A DNA stretch of 64,000 bases, from NCBI GenBank assembly GCA_938003835.1, contig CALKXJ010000013.1:62001-126000 (forward strand). Direction: 5' to 3'. Source of the stretch: an uncultured Bryobacteraceae bacterium. Lineage in GTDB: Bacteria; Acidobacteriota; Terriglobia; Bryobacterales; Bryobacteraceae. Below are positions 18,201-25,139 of this stretch, in pieces. The translations under genes were made by a program, and so were the position numbers. The stretch's first letter is position 1. Each line of letters opens with the position of its first letter. The notes under the pieces are model-generated. The model was given only the letters and a program-made list of their open reading frames with translations. It ran no database searches and was not told where the DNA came from.

Positions 18201-18715
18201 CCGGCGGGGTGGGCGTAGGCTTCCGGACCGGAGCTCGTGGTCACACCGGGCGTCAGGTACAAGACGACGTACGGAGTGCCGTGCGACAGAGGCAGATCGG
18301 TGAACTGGCGCGCCGAGTACACCCGTCCGAGATTGGCCGACTCGGTCTCTAACAGAGGCAGCGGCTCGGTCACCGTGACGCTCTGGGTGGCAACGCCGAC
18401 GGCTAGCTGGACATCGACGCGAACGCGGTCGCTCACTCGCAGCTCAATCGGGCTTCGCTCATGTGCCATAAATCCGCTGTGTTCGACCCGCAGACGGTAT
18501 CTCCCCGGCGCCAGGAAAGCGAGCAGGTAGTTGCCTTCGCCGTCGGTTTCCGTGCTGGACCGGACGGAGGTCTCGATGTTGACGGCGATCACCTTGGCTC
18601 CAGGTACGCCGGCGCCGCTGGGGTCCGTAACCGATCCGAGGAGGGTTGCCCGAAACTCTTGCGCCAGACCGAGTGTGGCAAGCAAGAAGATCACGCTAAT
18701 CCGAAGAGCCGACAT
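15224..18715 (-). CDS. Oar-like TonB-dependent receptor with carboxypeptidase-regulatory domain
   Basis: 1163 residues from ATG 18713-18715, which has GGAGG just upstream and gives a clean signal peptide (MSALRISVIFLLATLGLAQ). Residues ~20-105 form a carboxypeptidase-regulatory-like domain (GSVTDPSGAGVPGAKV, LLAFLAPGRYRLRVEHSGF). A plug domain follows (TMDGVPNTQNAV), then a long beta-barrel ending in an aromatic terminus (QMGLKLVF). This architecture is abundant in Solibacter-type acidobacteria and is usually tied to uptake of large polymers. The gene is directly followed by the GH20-like gene and faces the ECF sigma/anti-sigma pair across 125 bp. That context suggests regulated glycan uptake. 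Confidence 0.9.
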   Translation of the reverse strand: MSALRISVIFLLATLGLAQEFRATLLGSVTDPSGAGVPGAKVIAVNIETSVRSSTETDGEGNYLLAFLAPGRYRLRVEHSGFMAHERSPIELRVSDRVRVDVQLAVGVATQSVTVTEPLPLLETESANLGRVYSARQFTDLPLSHGTPYVVLYLTPGVTTSSGPEAYAHPAGAQIHTAVANIQGAPMGSTDFTMDGVPNTQNAVTSWGQGANQSPPADIVTEIKIETAFDASVGHTSGTIVNVNTKSGTNEVHGSAYYNTRRPEWNANSFFNNRSGLPRPVFDYRRWGGSFTGPVWLPRIYKGKDRTFFAAAFEELKENSPIRYFVTVPTAEQLQGDFSGLLRLGPQYQIYDPASAVPAPGGRLSRQPFAGNRIPASRISPIGLNIARLYPQPNAPGAADGTGNFDVGDVATPFRLRNWVFRVDHAVSERQRIFGRFGFSTRDTFPRRPWDQRVYGAAYHGPNRQFALDHVYSLRPNLILNARYGYNRFAGRRVPDHWGFNVRALGFPEETLAQITEIGQILPRIDVSALPPIGFEAASFAISDSHSGFLTLTKQQGKHNLKAGIDARAYRNFNRYYGMAAGYFLFDTAYTRGPLDSSPGSPNGLAQGLAALLLGQPSSGFIDRNTSEAITMTYWAGFLHDNWRVRQGLTVDVGLRWEYEGPLTERFNRAVRGFDPNANLVIRSQALAAYAAKPDPALPVNQFQVRGGVQFAGVGGVPRLFWDRYLGGFHPRIGIALQPHKRLVLRSGFGIFGGFGFRPVYLGAGTQGSIQTGFSQQTPFVASTDGGLTFIGTLARPFPSGLLPASGASLGPNTYLGRGLEFYDPIASAPYSMKWDFNIQVQMPAQTLIEIGYMGNKAIKLMTRREMNGIPLQYLSSSPFRDQETINFLTAQVPNPFVGLLPGTGLNGATIARNQLLRPYPHFTSVIIRDHQGHSWYHALHFRADRRMNRGIGVQFSYTFSKAMEALGYLNAADPRPFRGLSWNDRPHALSLSGIFELPIGRGRAVLGSAGRGLDLLVGGWQASAIWRAASGTLARWGNVLFAGNPNDIPIPAAQRRVERWFNADAGFERAAARQLDYNIRRWPLCLSSIRGGPLNRWDITLAKRFRISESTALEFRTDFLNAFNHPSMFNDPVVTPTDARFGTVVGQTDTPRYVQMGLKLVF

Positions 18716-18840
18716 AAGGTCCTCCAGTTGTCGAGAGTGCATGGCCGGGGCAAAACGGGTGACAACCCGCACGTCGTACGTCACCTGAATCCGGGCTTCG
18801 GGAACACTGGATAATTAAAGACAACACAGGCTGAGCGGCA

Positions 18841-19389
18841 TTGGATCGCGGAGAGGCCGAGCAACTCGTGAACCTGCTTTTCGAGCAGTGGTACTCTTGT
18901 CTCGTCCGTTACGCCTGTCGGCTCAGCGGTGACCTCTTGCTGGCCGAGGACGTCGTCCAGGATTCCTTTATGGCCTGATTTCGAGAACTGGTGGGCGGTC
19001 GCCGCATCGCGAATCCGAAAGCTTGGACGCTGTGTGTGGTGCGCCGCGAGATTGCCCGGCTCGAGCGCCGCGAAAACCGCCGCCGGTTGGCGCTCCTGCG
19101 GAGTCAACACGAGCCGCCTGCCGCGGCGCCCGGCCTGAGCTGGCACCCGAACGAGTTGGCGCGCCTGTTCCAGGTCCTCACGGCGCGGGAGGAGGAGGTT
19201 CTGCTGTTGCGCGTCAACGGGCTGAAATACCGTGAGATCGCTTCGGCCCTCGGCATTAGCCTCAACTCGGTCAAGACGCTTCTGGCGCGCGGGTTAGCAA
19301 AGATGCGCCGGGCGGCTGAGGCGCCGGCGCCGGAAGACCATGTGGCAGTCCGCCCGGGGGTAAACCGTGAACGCCAGACACTACAGTGA
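18841..19389 (+). pseudogene. ECF-type sigma factor interrupted by an in-frame TGA
   Basis: A single frame runs from TTG 18841 to TGA 19387-19389 (182 sense codons if read through). The first 45 codons carry sigma region 2 (LVNLLFEQWYSCLVRYACRL, AEDVVQDSF). Codon 46, at 18976-18978, is TGA. After it the same frame continues through REL and NPKAW into region 4 with REEEVLLLRVNGLKYREIA and a complete helix-turn-helix. The stop sits where ECF proteins normally have a hydrophobic or Trp residue (DSFMA*FREL), so a TGG-to-TGA change fits. No in-frame start lies upstream, because a TGA is at 18832-18834. A GTG at 18991 could restart but would give region 4 alone. A GGAAC pentamer at 18801-18805 resembles an ECF -35 element. 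It could be a pseudogene, a read-through gene or a sequence error. Confidence 0.75.
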
Positions 19390-21220
19390 CGAAGAACTGC
19401 TAGCGTATTTAGACGGCGAGGTATCCTTTCCGCGCCGGGCCCGGCTGGGCGGCCACCTGCGGACCTGCTGGAGTTGTCGGGCGCGGCTCTCCGAGGTGGA
19501 GCAGCGAATTGAAGCTGTCACGCGACTAGTCCACGCCGATCAATTCCCCGGGGCCGACCGCATCGCCGAGGCGCGCGCCAGATTTCAGGTTTGGGCCCGA
19601 AATTATCGCCAGACCGACGGCCGACAGACGGCCTCCCTCGGCTGGGAGGCCGCCGCCCTCGCCGCCGCCTTCTGTGCCTGTATTTGCCTGGTTTGGCTTG
19701 CCGTCGGGCCTTCTCGCACTCGGCCGGTCGATCCAGCCGACGCCGTACTGAGCCGGGTCCTTGCGGCCGAGCAGTCGAGCGGTTCCGCGGCGCAACCGTC
19801 GTACATTTATCAAGCGGTCTCCCGCGGAACGAACGCGCCGAACCTGCGGCGTACGAGTTATTTGCGCACTCGGCCTGAGCCCGCGCAGCAAGGGGCATCC
19901 TTTCGCTGGGAGGACGAGGGCGGCCGGCAGCAACGCATCCCCTTGCACCTTGGCGCCGATGGTCGGTTCCCCGATGGGGATTTGAGCTTGGAGGAACTGG
20001 AGTCCGCCGTCATCGCCTGGCTGATCGCTGCGCAAGAGTCGGCGCCATTGCTGTCCTCGGGTTTCGCCAGGTTCGCTCGCCTGCATCCGATTCGGTCGAG
20101 CCTGAGCCTCGTCAGCGACGGAGCAAGCGCGACGAGAGTGATTCGCGCGGTGCGGCGGGGCGCAAAAAGCATCACGGTCTTTGAACTCGGGTTCTGCCGG
20201 GATACCTTTGCGCCCAGGTTTCTACGCGTGCGTCACAGCGTGGGAGCCAGGACCATGGAAGTGGAGGTAACAGCTTTGCCGGCTCACGGGTACCGGAGCA
20301 CCGAACCCCGCCGCGAGACGCAGGCCACCCGCCGCCCGCCTGCGGGTCCTCGGCCGGCGCCCACCGCCCCGCTATCGCAGGAAACCCGGAATGCCGACGA
20401 CGAGTTGGAATTGGACATCGCCTACGCCCTCCATCGCATTCGGGCGTGTCTTGATGAACCCCTTGAGGTGCGCCGTGGCCCTGACGGGAGCTTCGTCGTT
20501 CACGGAGTGGTGAGCACACCGCAGCGGCGGCAACAGGTGTTGGCGGCGCTTGCCGAATTCGCCGGCCACTCCGGCGTGACCGCCGCACTGGAGACGACCC
20601 AAGAGGTTCTCCGTCGTTTGCCGCACGACCAGATCCAATCGGTTCCGGCCCTGCCAGCGCGCCCGGAGCCTTGGATTTTGCCAGTTCTCGAATCCCAGAT
20701 GCCGGGCGATGCCACCCAACGTCGAGAAACGGCCGTGCAATGGATCGACCGCGCCCTCTCCAGCGTCGACGGAATCCTGGCCGAAGCGTGGGCGTTACGC
20801 CGGCTTGCCGATCGGTTCGGCGCTCTCCGGCGGGAGGCGATCTCGCCGGAAGCCGCTCGCCGGCTGGAGTCGATGAGAAACGAGCATCTCAGCGAGCTCA
20901 ACCGGCGGCGTGCGGAGCTGGGGCGCTGGCTTGAGCCATTACTCGCCACCATGGTCGGCGGCACCGGGGACGCCCTCGAGAGCACCGGAGCGCCGCCCGC
21001 AACCCAAGGGCCCTCTAGCGAGCGGGTCGGCTCGCTAGAGGAGGTGTTCGCCGCCGCCGAGGCGCTCTACAAATCGGCCGTGACCCTGTTCACCGATTCG
21101 ACGCCTGCCAGCGAGCATTTCGAGGCGACCAAACAGGTCCTCGCTGCGCTCCGGGACCTGGATGCCTGCCTTGGATCCGCTCAAGAGCGCCTCGCAACGT
21201 CCTCCATCCCCGCCCGGTGA
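19367..21220 (+). CDS. Zinc-finger anti-sigma factor with large C-terminal extracytoplasmic region
   Basis: 617 residues from GTG 19367, overlapping the sigma frame by 23 bp. Residues 30-37 form the HxxxCxxC zinc anti-sigma motif (H30, C34, C37). A hydrophobic segment near 93-113 is the likely single membrane span. The ~500 residues beyond it are far longer than in typical anti-sigma proteins. They include a BON-like stretch (about 345-405, DGSFVVHGVVSTPQRR) and a helical C-terminus with possible coiled coils. The protein should hold the sigma factor in the cytoplasm and sense a signal outside. Its long intact frame contrasts with the broken sigma gene next to it. Confidence 0.75.
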   Translation: MNARHYSDEELLAYLDGEVSFPRRARLGGHLRTCWSCRARLSEVEQRIEAVTRLVHADQFPGADRIAEARARFQVWARNYRQTDGRQTASLGWEAAALAAAFCACICLVWLAVGPSRTRPVDPADAVLSRVLAAEQSSGSAAQPSYIYQAVSRGTNAPNLRRTSYLRTRPEPAQQGASFRWEDEGGRQQRIPLHLGADGRFPDGDLSLEELESAVIAWLIAAQESAPLLSSGFARFARLHPIRSSLSLVSDGASATRVIRAVRRGAKSITVFELGFCRDTFAPRFLRVRHSVGARTMEVEVTALPAHGYRSTEPRRETQATRRPPAGPRPAPTAPLSQETRNADDELELDIAYALHRIRACLDEPLEVRRGPDGSFVVHGVVSTPQRRQQVLAALAEFAGHSGVTAALETTQEVLRRLPHDQIQSVPALPARPEPWILPVLESQMPGDATQRRETAVQWIDRALSSVDGILAEAWALRRLADRFGALRREAISPEAARRLESMRNEHLSELNRRRAELGRWLEPLLATMVGGTGDALESTGAPPATQGPSSERVGSLEEVFAAAEALYKSAVTLFTDSTPASEHFEATKQVLAALRDLDACLGSAQERLATSSIPAR

Positions 21221-21253
21221 GCGGCCGCTCCGGACCAACGGCGGCGGCTCGCC

Positions 21254-22780
21254 TTATCGGTCTGAAGCGGGCAAACCGTTGCCGCCTGAAGTCTCCGCCT
21301 CCCCGAACACCTGCGCATCAAAGACGTAGAGGCGCGCCTGCGGATGGCGATAGGCCGAGCCTGTGAGGCCGGCCTTCTTGGCCAGGTTCTCGAGAAACTG
21401 CTCCCGGTTCCAGCCCATCTCGGCGGCCACCTGCGGCAGCAGCGTGGCGGACTTGCCCTCCAGCAGCAGGAGCGCTCCCCTACCCAGGCGGAATTCGCGC
21501 CAGTCGGCGAGTTTTTTGAGCGGTGTCAACACCGAAATCTCGAGCGTTACCGGCCCGTCGCCGTGGCTGAGGGGCGGAAAGCGGGGGTCCTCGGTCATCG
21601 CCGCCAGAGTCCGATCCGGTACGGTCTCCCACAGGGGTTTGCGGGTTATCAGGGCGCCGACGCAGCCCCGCAGCTCGCCATTTTTTTTGACAGTCACAAA
21701 AACGCCGCTCGCTCGCTCCAGGTCCGGCGAGCGCTCCGCCACGGGCACCGTCACCCCGTCGCGGGCCTGCTCGGCCAGATACCGGTTTAGAGTCTGGCGG
21801 GCACTCGCCAGCAGCTTGCGCTGGTCTTCCGGGTCAACCTGGAAGGCCGAAGCGGGGTAGAAGGCCAGTGCTCCGTAGCTCACGCTCATGGAATAGTCGC
21901 CGGTCAGCTCACCGGAGGCCATGTAGTCGACCGGCTCCATGTAGATCTCCTCGCCCTGCCGCTCGAGCCGGCTCAGGGCCGCCAGCAGCAGCCGGATCGG
22001 CCCCTGCCCGCAGATCGTGTCGCCGGTAGCCTCCAGATACCTGTCGAATTCGGCAACACGAATCGATCCGATCCCTTCGAAAGCGAGCATGGCCTGGCGA
22101 AACAGCCGCAGCCGGATCTCTTTATCATTCGGGTAGGGCAGGTAGCCGTAGGCCTTCCCGTAGTGGGTGAAGTCCGAGGAGGCGATCACCACGTCACCCT
22201 TCTTCAGGCGCGCCGCCAGCCGGCCGGCCGCCTCCTCGAGCTGCTGTGCCGATAGTTCGCCGACGTACAGCGGCGTGATCGTGGCCTCTGGCGTTGCCCG
22301 CTGGAGGTACGGCAGCTGGCTCTCGACGGAATGGTCGCAGAGATCCTTTTCCTCGGCGGTGCGAAAGCCGAGCTCCTCCAGCGCCCCGCGGTTCACCTCG
22401 AGCAGGCCGAGCGGCGTGCGGTAGGCCTCCAGTCGCGGCGCTACCACGCCCTCGAGCGCCCTGCGGTGACTGAAGCCCAGAACAATGACGTTCTTCGGTT
22501 GCTCGAGCAGGCGATAGGCTGAAGCGGCCACCACCCCCGAGTATTGGATGGCGGCATGGGGAGCGATCAGGGCCCGAAGCTGCTTTCGTCCCGGCACGCC
22601 CCCGGCGCGGTTCTCCGCTGCGTCGAAGACCCGGTCGAGCAGCTGGTTAAGCTCTTCGGGCTTCGCCGGAAACCACTTGCCGGCAAAGGGAGTCTCGTGA
22701 ACCTGCGCGGCGAGGTACGCGCCCACCAGCGCCATCCCCACCAGCGCGCGCCCGACTCGTCTGCCCCAACGGCCCTGCAT
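21254..22780 (-). CDS. AmmeMemoRadiSam-type MEMO-AMMECR1 fusion protein with N-terminal signal/anchor
   Basis: 508 residues from ATG 22778-22780, 16 bp after the upstream stop. An extended start at 22852 would add a basic stretch overlapping the phosphatase gene. The first ~26 residues are hydrophobic (RALVGMALVGAYLAAQ). Residues ~30-300 are MEMO1-like, with the conserved His-bearing motifs APHAAIQYSG, GFSH, DHSVESQLPYLQ and SSDFTHYG. Residues ~312-495 are AMMECR1-like, with the motif ELRGCVGAL. The two domains occur as AmmeMemoRadiSam proteins B and A alongside a radical SAM protein; no such radical SAM gene is adjacent here. Exported placement is unexpected for this system. The function is not established. 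Confidence 0.85.
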   Translation of the reverse strand: MQGRWGRRVGRALVGMALVGAYLAAQVHETPFAGKWFPAKPEELNQLLDRVFDAAENRAGGVPGRKQLRALIAPHAAIQYSGVVAASAYRLLEQPKNVIVLGFSHRRALEGVVAPRLEAYRTPLGLLEVNRGALEELGFRTAEEKDLCDHSVESQLPYLQRATPEATITPLYVGELSAQQLEEAAGRLAARLKKGDVVIASSDFTHYGKAYGYLPYPNDKEIRLRLFRQAMLAFEGIGSIRVAEFDRYLEATGDTICGQGPIRLLLAALSRLERQGEEIYMEPVDYMASGELTGDYSMSVSYGALAFYPASAFQVDPEDQRKLLASARQTLNRYLAEQARDGVTVPVAERSPDLERASGVFVTVKKNGELRGCVGALITRKPLWETVPDRTLAAMTEDPRFPPLSHGDGPVTLEISVLTPLKKLADWREFRLGRGALLLLEGKSATLLPQVAAEMGWNREQFLENLAKKAGLTGSAYRHPQARLYVFDAQVFGEAETSGGNGLPASDR

Positions 22781-22796
22781 GCCCAGCTCTTGCCGT

Positions 22797-23555
22797 CTAC
22801 CAGAATCTATACCATTTCTTGCCGGTCGCGCTCGGCTTCTCGAATACCTCAATCGGCCGGCTCTCCAGCACGCGGCGCGGATTGTCGACGAGGAGCCGCT
22901 GGGCTACTTCCTCCCCGTATTTGCGCCGGAGGTAGTCGTAAGCGCCCGCAAGATCGGGCGGGCGATCCTCGGCGTCGTGGGCGTCGCTGGCCACCAGGTG
23001 CGCCACGCCGCGCCGCACCAGCAGCTCCGCAAACTCGCGGGCCTGGCGCCCGAAGCGGCCAAGGAACGACTGCGCCGTCACCTGCACGCGGCAGCCCTGC
23101 TCGACCCAACCCTCGAGCTCGCCCAGCCGCTGCTGGAGCAGAGCGTTGCGCTCCGGGTGGGTGATGATAGGCACTACGCCCGCCCCCAGGAGCATGTCAA
23201 AGATGTCGCCGGCCGTCCGGATGATCAGCAGATCCGGGAACTCGACCAGCAGATAGGTTCCCCCGTCGATGGTGAAGCGCGAGGGCCGGGCCAGAGCCTG
23301 CTGGATGTTGTCGTAGGAGAGATGGAGGTCACAGCCGCGATGGATGCGCGGTTCCGGTCCCGCCGCGGCCGCCAGCTCGGCAATCTTTCTCTCGGTCAGT
23401 TCCAGCTCGAACGAGTATTCCAGGTTGGCGTGAGGCGTGGCGACAATGTCGGTGGTCCCGGTGCGCGCCGCGATCCGCATCATTTCGACGCTCTCCTCGA
23501 GGCTGGGCGAGCCGTCATCCAGCCCGGGAAGGATGTGGCTGTGAATGTCGATCAT
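22797..23555 (-). CDS. CpsB/CapC/YwqE-type PHP-fold tyrosine phosphatase
   Basis: 252 residues with the full PHP metal-site series: HSHILPGLDDG at the N-terminus, ATPHAN, a central ITHPERN and SDAHD toward the C-terminus. This is the manganese-dependent protein-tyrosine phosphatase family that counteracts bacterial tyrosine kinases controlling capsule or exopolysaccharide export. No kinase or polysaccharide export gene is within the window, so its partner is elsewhere. It sits 18 bp downstream of the DUF948-like gene and 16 bp upstream of the MEMO fusion, suggesting a four-gene envelope-related operon. Cytoplasmic by lack of a signal peptide. Confidence 0.88.
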   Translation of the reverse strand: MIDIHSHILPGLDDGSPSLEESVEMMRIAARTGTTDIVATPHANLEYSFELELTERKIAELAAAAGPEPRIHRGCDLHLSYDNIQQALARPSRFTIDGGTYLLVEFPDLLIIRTAGDIFDMLLGAGVVPIITHPERNALLQQRLGELEGWVEQGCRVQVTAQSFLGRFGRQAREFAELLVRRGVAHLVASDAHDAEDRPPDLAGAYDYLRRKYGEEVAQRLLVDNPRRVLESRPIEVFEKPSATGKKWYRFW

Positions 23556-23573
23556 GCGGCCCGGGCGGCGCAG

Positions 23574-24104
23574 CTAGATGAACATTTCTTCGTCGGTGGT
23601 GGCTTGCGCGACGCTTGGCCGGCCGCCCCGCACCAAATAGTGGAGCGCAGTGCGAATGCCCGTTCCCACGGCGCTGATCTCGCGCAGCGGCCAGAGGACT
23701 CCCTTGTTGAGGACCACAACAGTTTCGTGGACGCGGCTGACGGTGTCATCGAGCACCAGCTCGATCCGGTCCAGTTGGATCCGCGCCCGCTGGGTCAGCT
23801 CGGTGAGAAACTCATCCGTCTTGCCGAGCTGTAGGCGCGTCACCTCGAGCGCGGCGTTGGCCTTCGTGGTCAGTTCGACGGCCTTGGCGGTCAGTTCGGA
23901 GATGCGCGTCTGGCTCTCGGCGAGGGTCTTCTCCGCCGACTGGAGCACGGACTCGGCCTTCGGCACGAGCTCGGCAAGCTGGGACCGGACCGCCGCGGTC
24001 GCGCGCGCCACGCGGATCATTGCGAGGGCCATCAGCGTCAACGCCACGGCGGAGACGACCACCGCCGCAGCCATCACATACAACAAGGGCTCCTGGGCTT
24101 CCAT
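23574..24104 (-). CDS. Membrane-anchored coiled-coil protein (DUF948-like)
   Basis: 176 residues. A single N-terminal transmembrane helix (about residues 8-30) is followed by a long amphipathic region (about 35-150) rich in Ala, Glu, Lys and Leu with heptad-like spacing, then a short tail. This is the layout of DUF948 and other membrane-tethered coiled-coil proteins. It is followed by the phosphatase gene and preceded by a ytxH-like gene; DUF948 and YtxH genes are often neighbours. No catalytic motif was seen. Confidence 0.6.
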   Translation of the reverse strand: MEAQEPLLYVMAAAVVVSAVALTLMALAMIRVARATAAVRSQLAELVPKAESVLQSAEKTLAESQTRISELTAKAVELTTKANAALEVTRLQLGKTDEFLTELTQRARIQLDRIELVLDDTVSRVHETVVVLNKGVLWPLREISAVGTGIRTALHYLVRGGRPSVAQATTDEEMFI

Positions 24105-24128
24105 GTCCGCTATTCGGTGAACGACAGA

Positions 24129-24446
24129 TCAGCTCTGGGCCTCGCCCTCAGCCTTGGCCTCCGCCGGGCGGCCGACGGCCTCCCGGTAGGCCTGCTTGCC
24201 GGCTTCCACCGCCGCCGCCAGATGATCCCGCTGACGGGTGATCGCTTCCTTGCCTTTCTCGACCAGCTCGCTGGCCGATTGGCGGACCTCCTCCGTGCGC
24301 CGCTTCACATACTCCCGACCTTCGTCGGCCTTGGTTTTGATGAGCTGACGCGTCTCCTCGCCCGATTTCGGGGCAAACAAAATGCCGATTCCCACGCCGA
24401 TTCCCAAACCGAGGAAAAAGTACGCCAACTTGTTGTTGTCCTCCAC
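24129..24446 (-). CDS. YtxH-like small envelope protein
   Basis: 105 residues from GTG 24444-24446, which has AAGGAAGG about 6 nt upstream; the frame remains open upstream but without a comparable ribosome site. A glycine-rich transmembrane helix (FFLGLGIGVGIGILFAPKSG) with the YtxH-type APKSGxETR motif is followed by a charged helical tail of about 75 residues. YtxH proteins are general-stress or envelope proteins of unknown mechanism. First gene of the minus-strand set that includes the DUF948-like, CpsB-like and MEMO-AMMECR1 genes. Confidence 0.75.
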   Translation of the reverse strand: MEDNNKLAYFFLGLGIGVGIGILFAPKSGEETRQLIKTKADEGREYVKRRTEEVRQSASELVEKGKEAITRQRDHLAAAVEAGKQAYREAVGRPAEAKAEGEAQS

Positions 24447-24513
24447 GGCAACCTTCCTTTCTGCTTTGAGTGTACTCCGTTTATCCTTGAAGATAGCACC
24501 AAAGGCTTGAGCG

Positions 24514-25059
24514 ATGGCGGCGGAAGGCACGCGGAAACCGCGCAGGCTCGACAGCGCAGCGCTGTGGGAGAACGCACTGCGGCTGCTGGCCTCGCGCGCC
24601 TACTCGGTCGGCGAGCTGCGCGAGAAGCTTCGGCGCAAGGCGGCCGATCCGGCCGACGTGGCCCGCATCCTCGACCGCCTGAAATCCTACGGTTACCTGG
24701 ATGACCGCGCCTTTGCGGAAAACTACGCCGGGGCGCGACTGGAAGCTCAGGGCCACGGCAAGCTCCGCGTCCTGCGCGATCTGCGGGCGCGCCGCGTGGC
24801 GCCGGCCGTGGCGCGCGCCGCCGTGGAGAAAGTTTACGCCGGCGCCGATGAAACCCAACTGATCGAGGAGTACCTGCGCCGCAAGTACCGCAAGGTCTCG
24901 CTCGCCGAGCACCTGGCCGACCCGCGCCACCTGGCCGCCGCCTATCGCCGCCTGCGCTACGCCGGCTTCAGCGCCGCGGGCTCCATCCGCGTGCTCGAAC
25001 GCTATTCCCCCGATGCCGCCGCGCTCGAGGCGAGCGAAGAGGACGAACAACGGGATTGA
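24514..25059 (+). CDS. recX: RecX-family regulator
   Basis: 181 residues made of the three-helix repeats typical of RecX: the first repeat has LLASRAYSVGELREKLRRK, then LDRLKSYGYLDDRAFAENY, RVLRDLRARRVAPAVARAAV and a last repeat ending RYAGFSAAGSIRVL. RecX binds RecA filaments and limits strand exchange. recA is not in the window. The gene starts 67 bp from the divergent ytxH-like gene. Its stop is 33 bp before repeat copy 1. Confidence 0.88.
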   Translation: MAAEGTRKPRRLDSAALWENALRLLASRAYSVGELREKLRRKAADPADVARILDRLKSYGYLDDRAFAENYAGARLEAQGHGKLRVLRDLRARRVAPAVARAAVEKVYAGADETQLIEEYLRRKYRKVSLAEHLADPRHLAAAYRRLRYAGFSAAGSIRVLERYSPDAAALEASEEDEQRD

Positions 25060-25091
25060 GCGGGGTGCAGTGGTAACGGTACCGTGCCTCG

Positions 25092-25118
25092 AATCGGGGA
25101 TTGAGTATACTGTCCCCG
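25092..25118. repeat. Palindromic intergenic repeat, copy 1 of 3
   Basis: The 20-base core GGGATTGAGTATACTGTCCC is shared exactly by copy 1 and copy 3 and with one change by copy 2. It is an imperfect palindrome: CGGGGA and TCCCCG flank a centre holding the palindrome GTATAC. This copy lies between recX and the lptC-like gene, with the downstream ATG at 25140. It also contains TATACT, which resembles a -10 box, so a promoter role cannot be excluded. Confidence 0.8.
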
Positions 25119-25139
25119 CTTTCCTATGCTGAAAGTGCG

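Noticed and set aside
18976-18978. Possible selenocysteine codon in the sigma factor
   Set aside because: No SECIS-like hairpin is obvious right after the TGA, and sigma factors are not known selenoproteins; a nonsense change or base error is simpler.
25101-25110. TTG inside repeat copy 1 as the start of the LptC-LptA protein
   Set aside because: There is no ribosome site before it and the added residues are encoded by the repeat; ATG 25140 gives a standard signal-anchor N-terminus.
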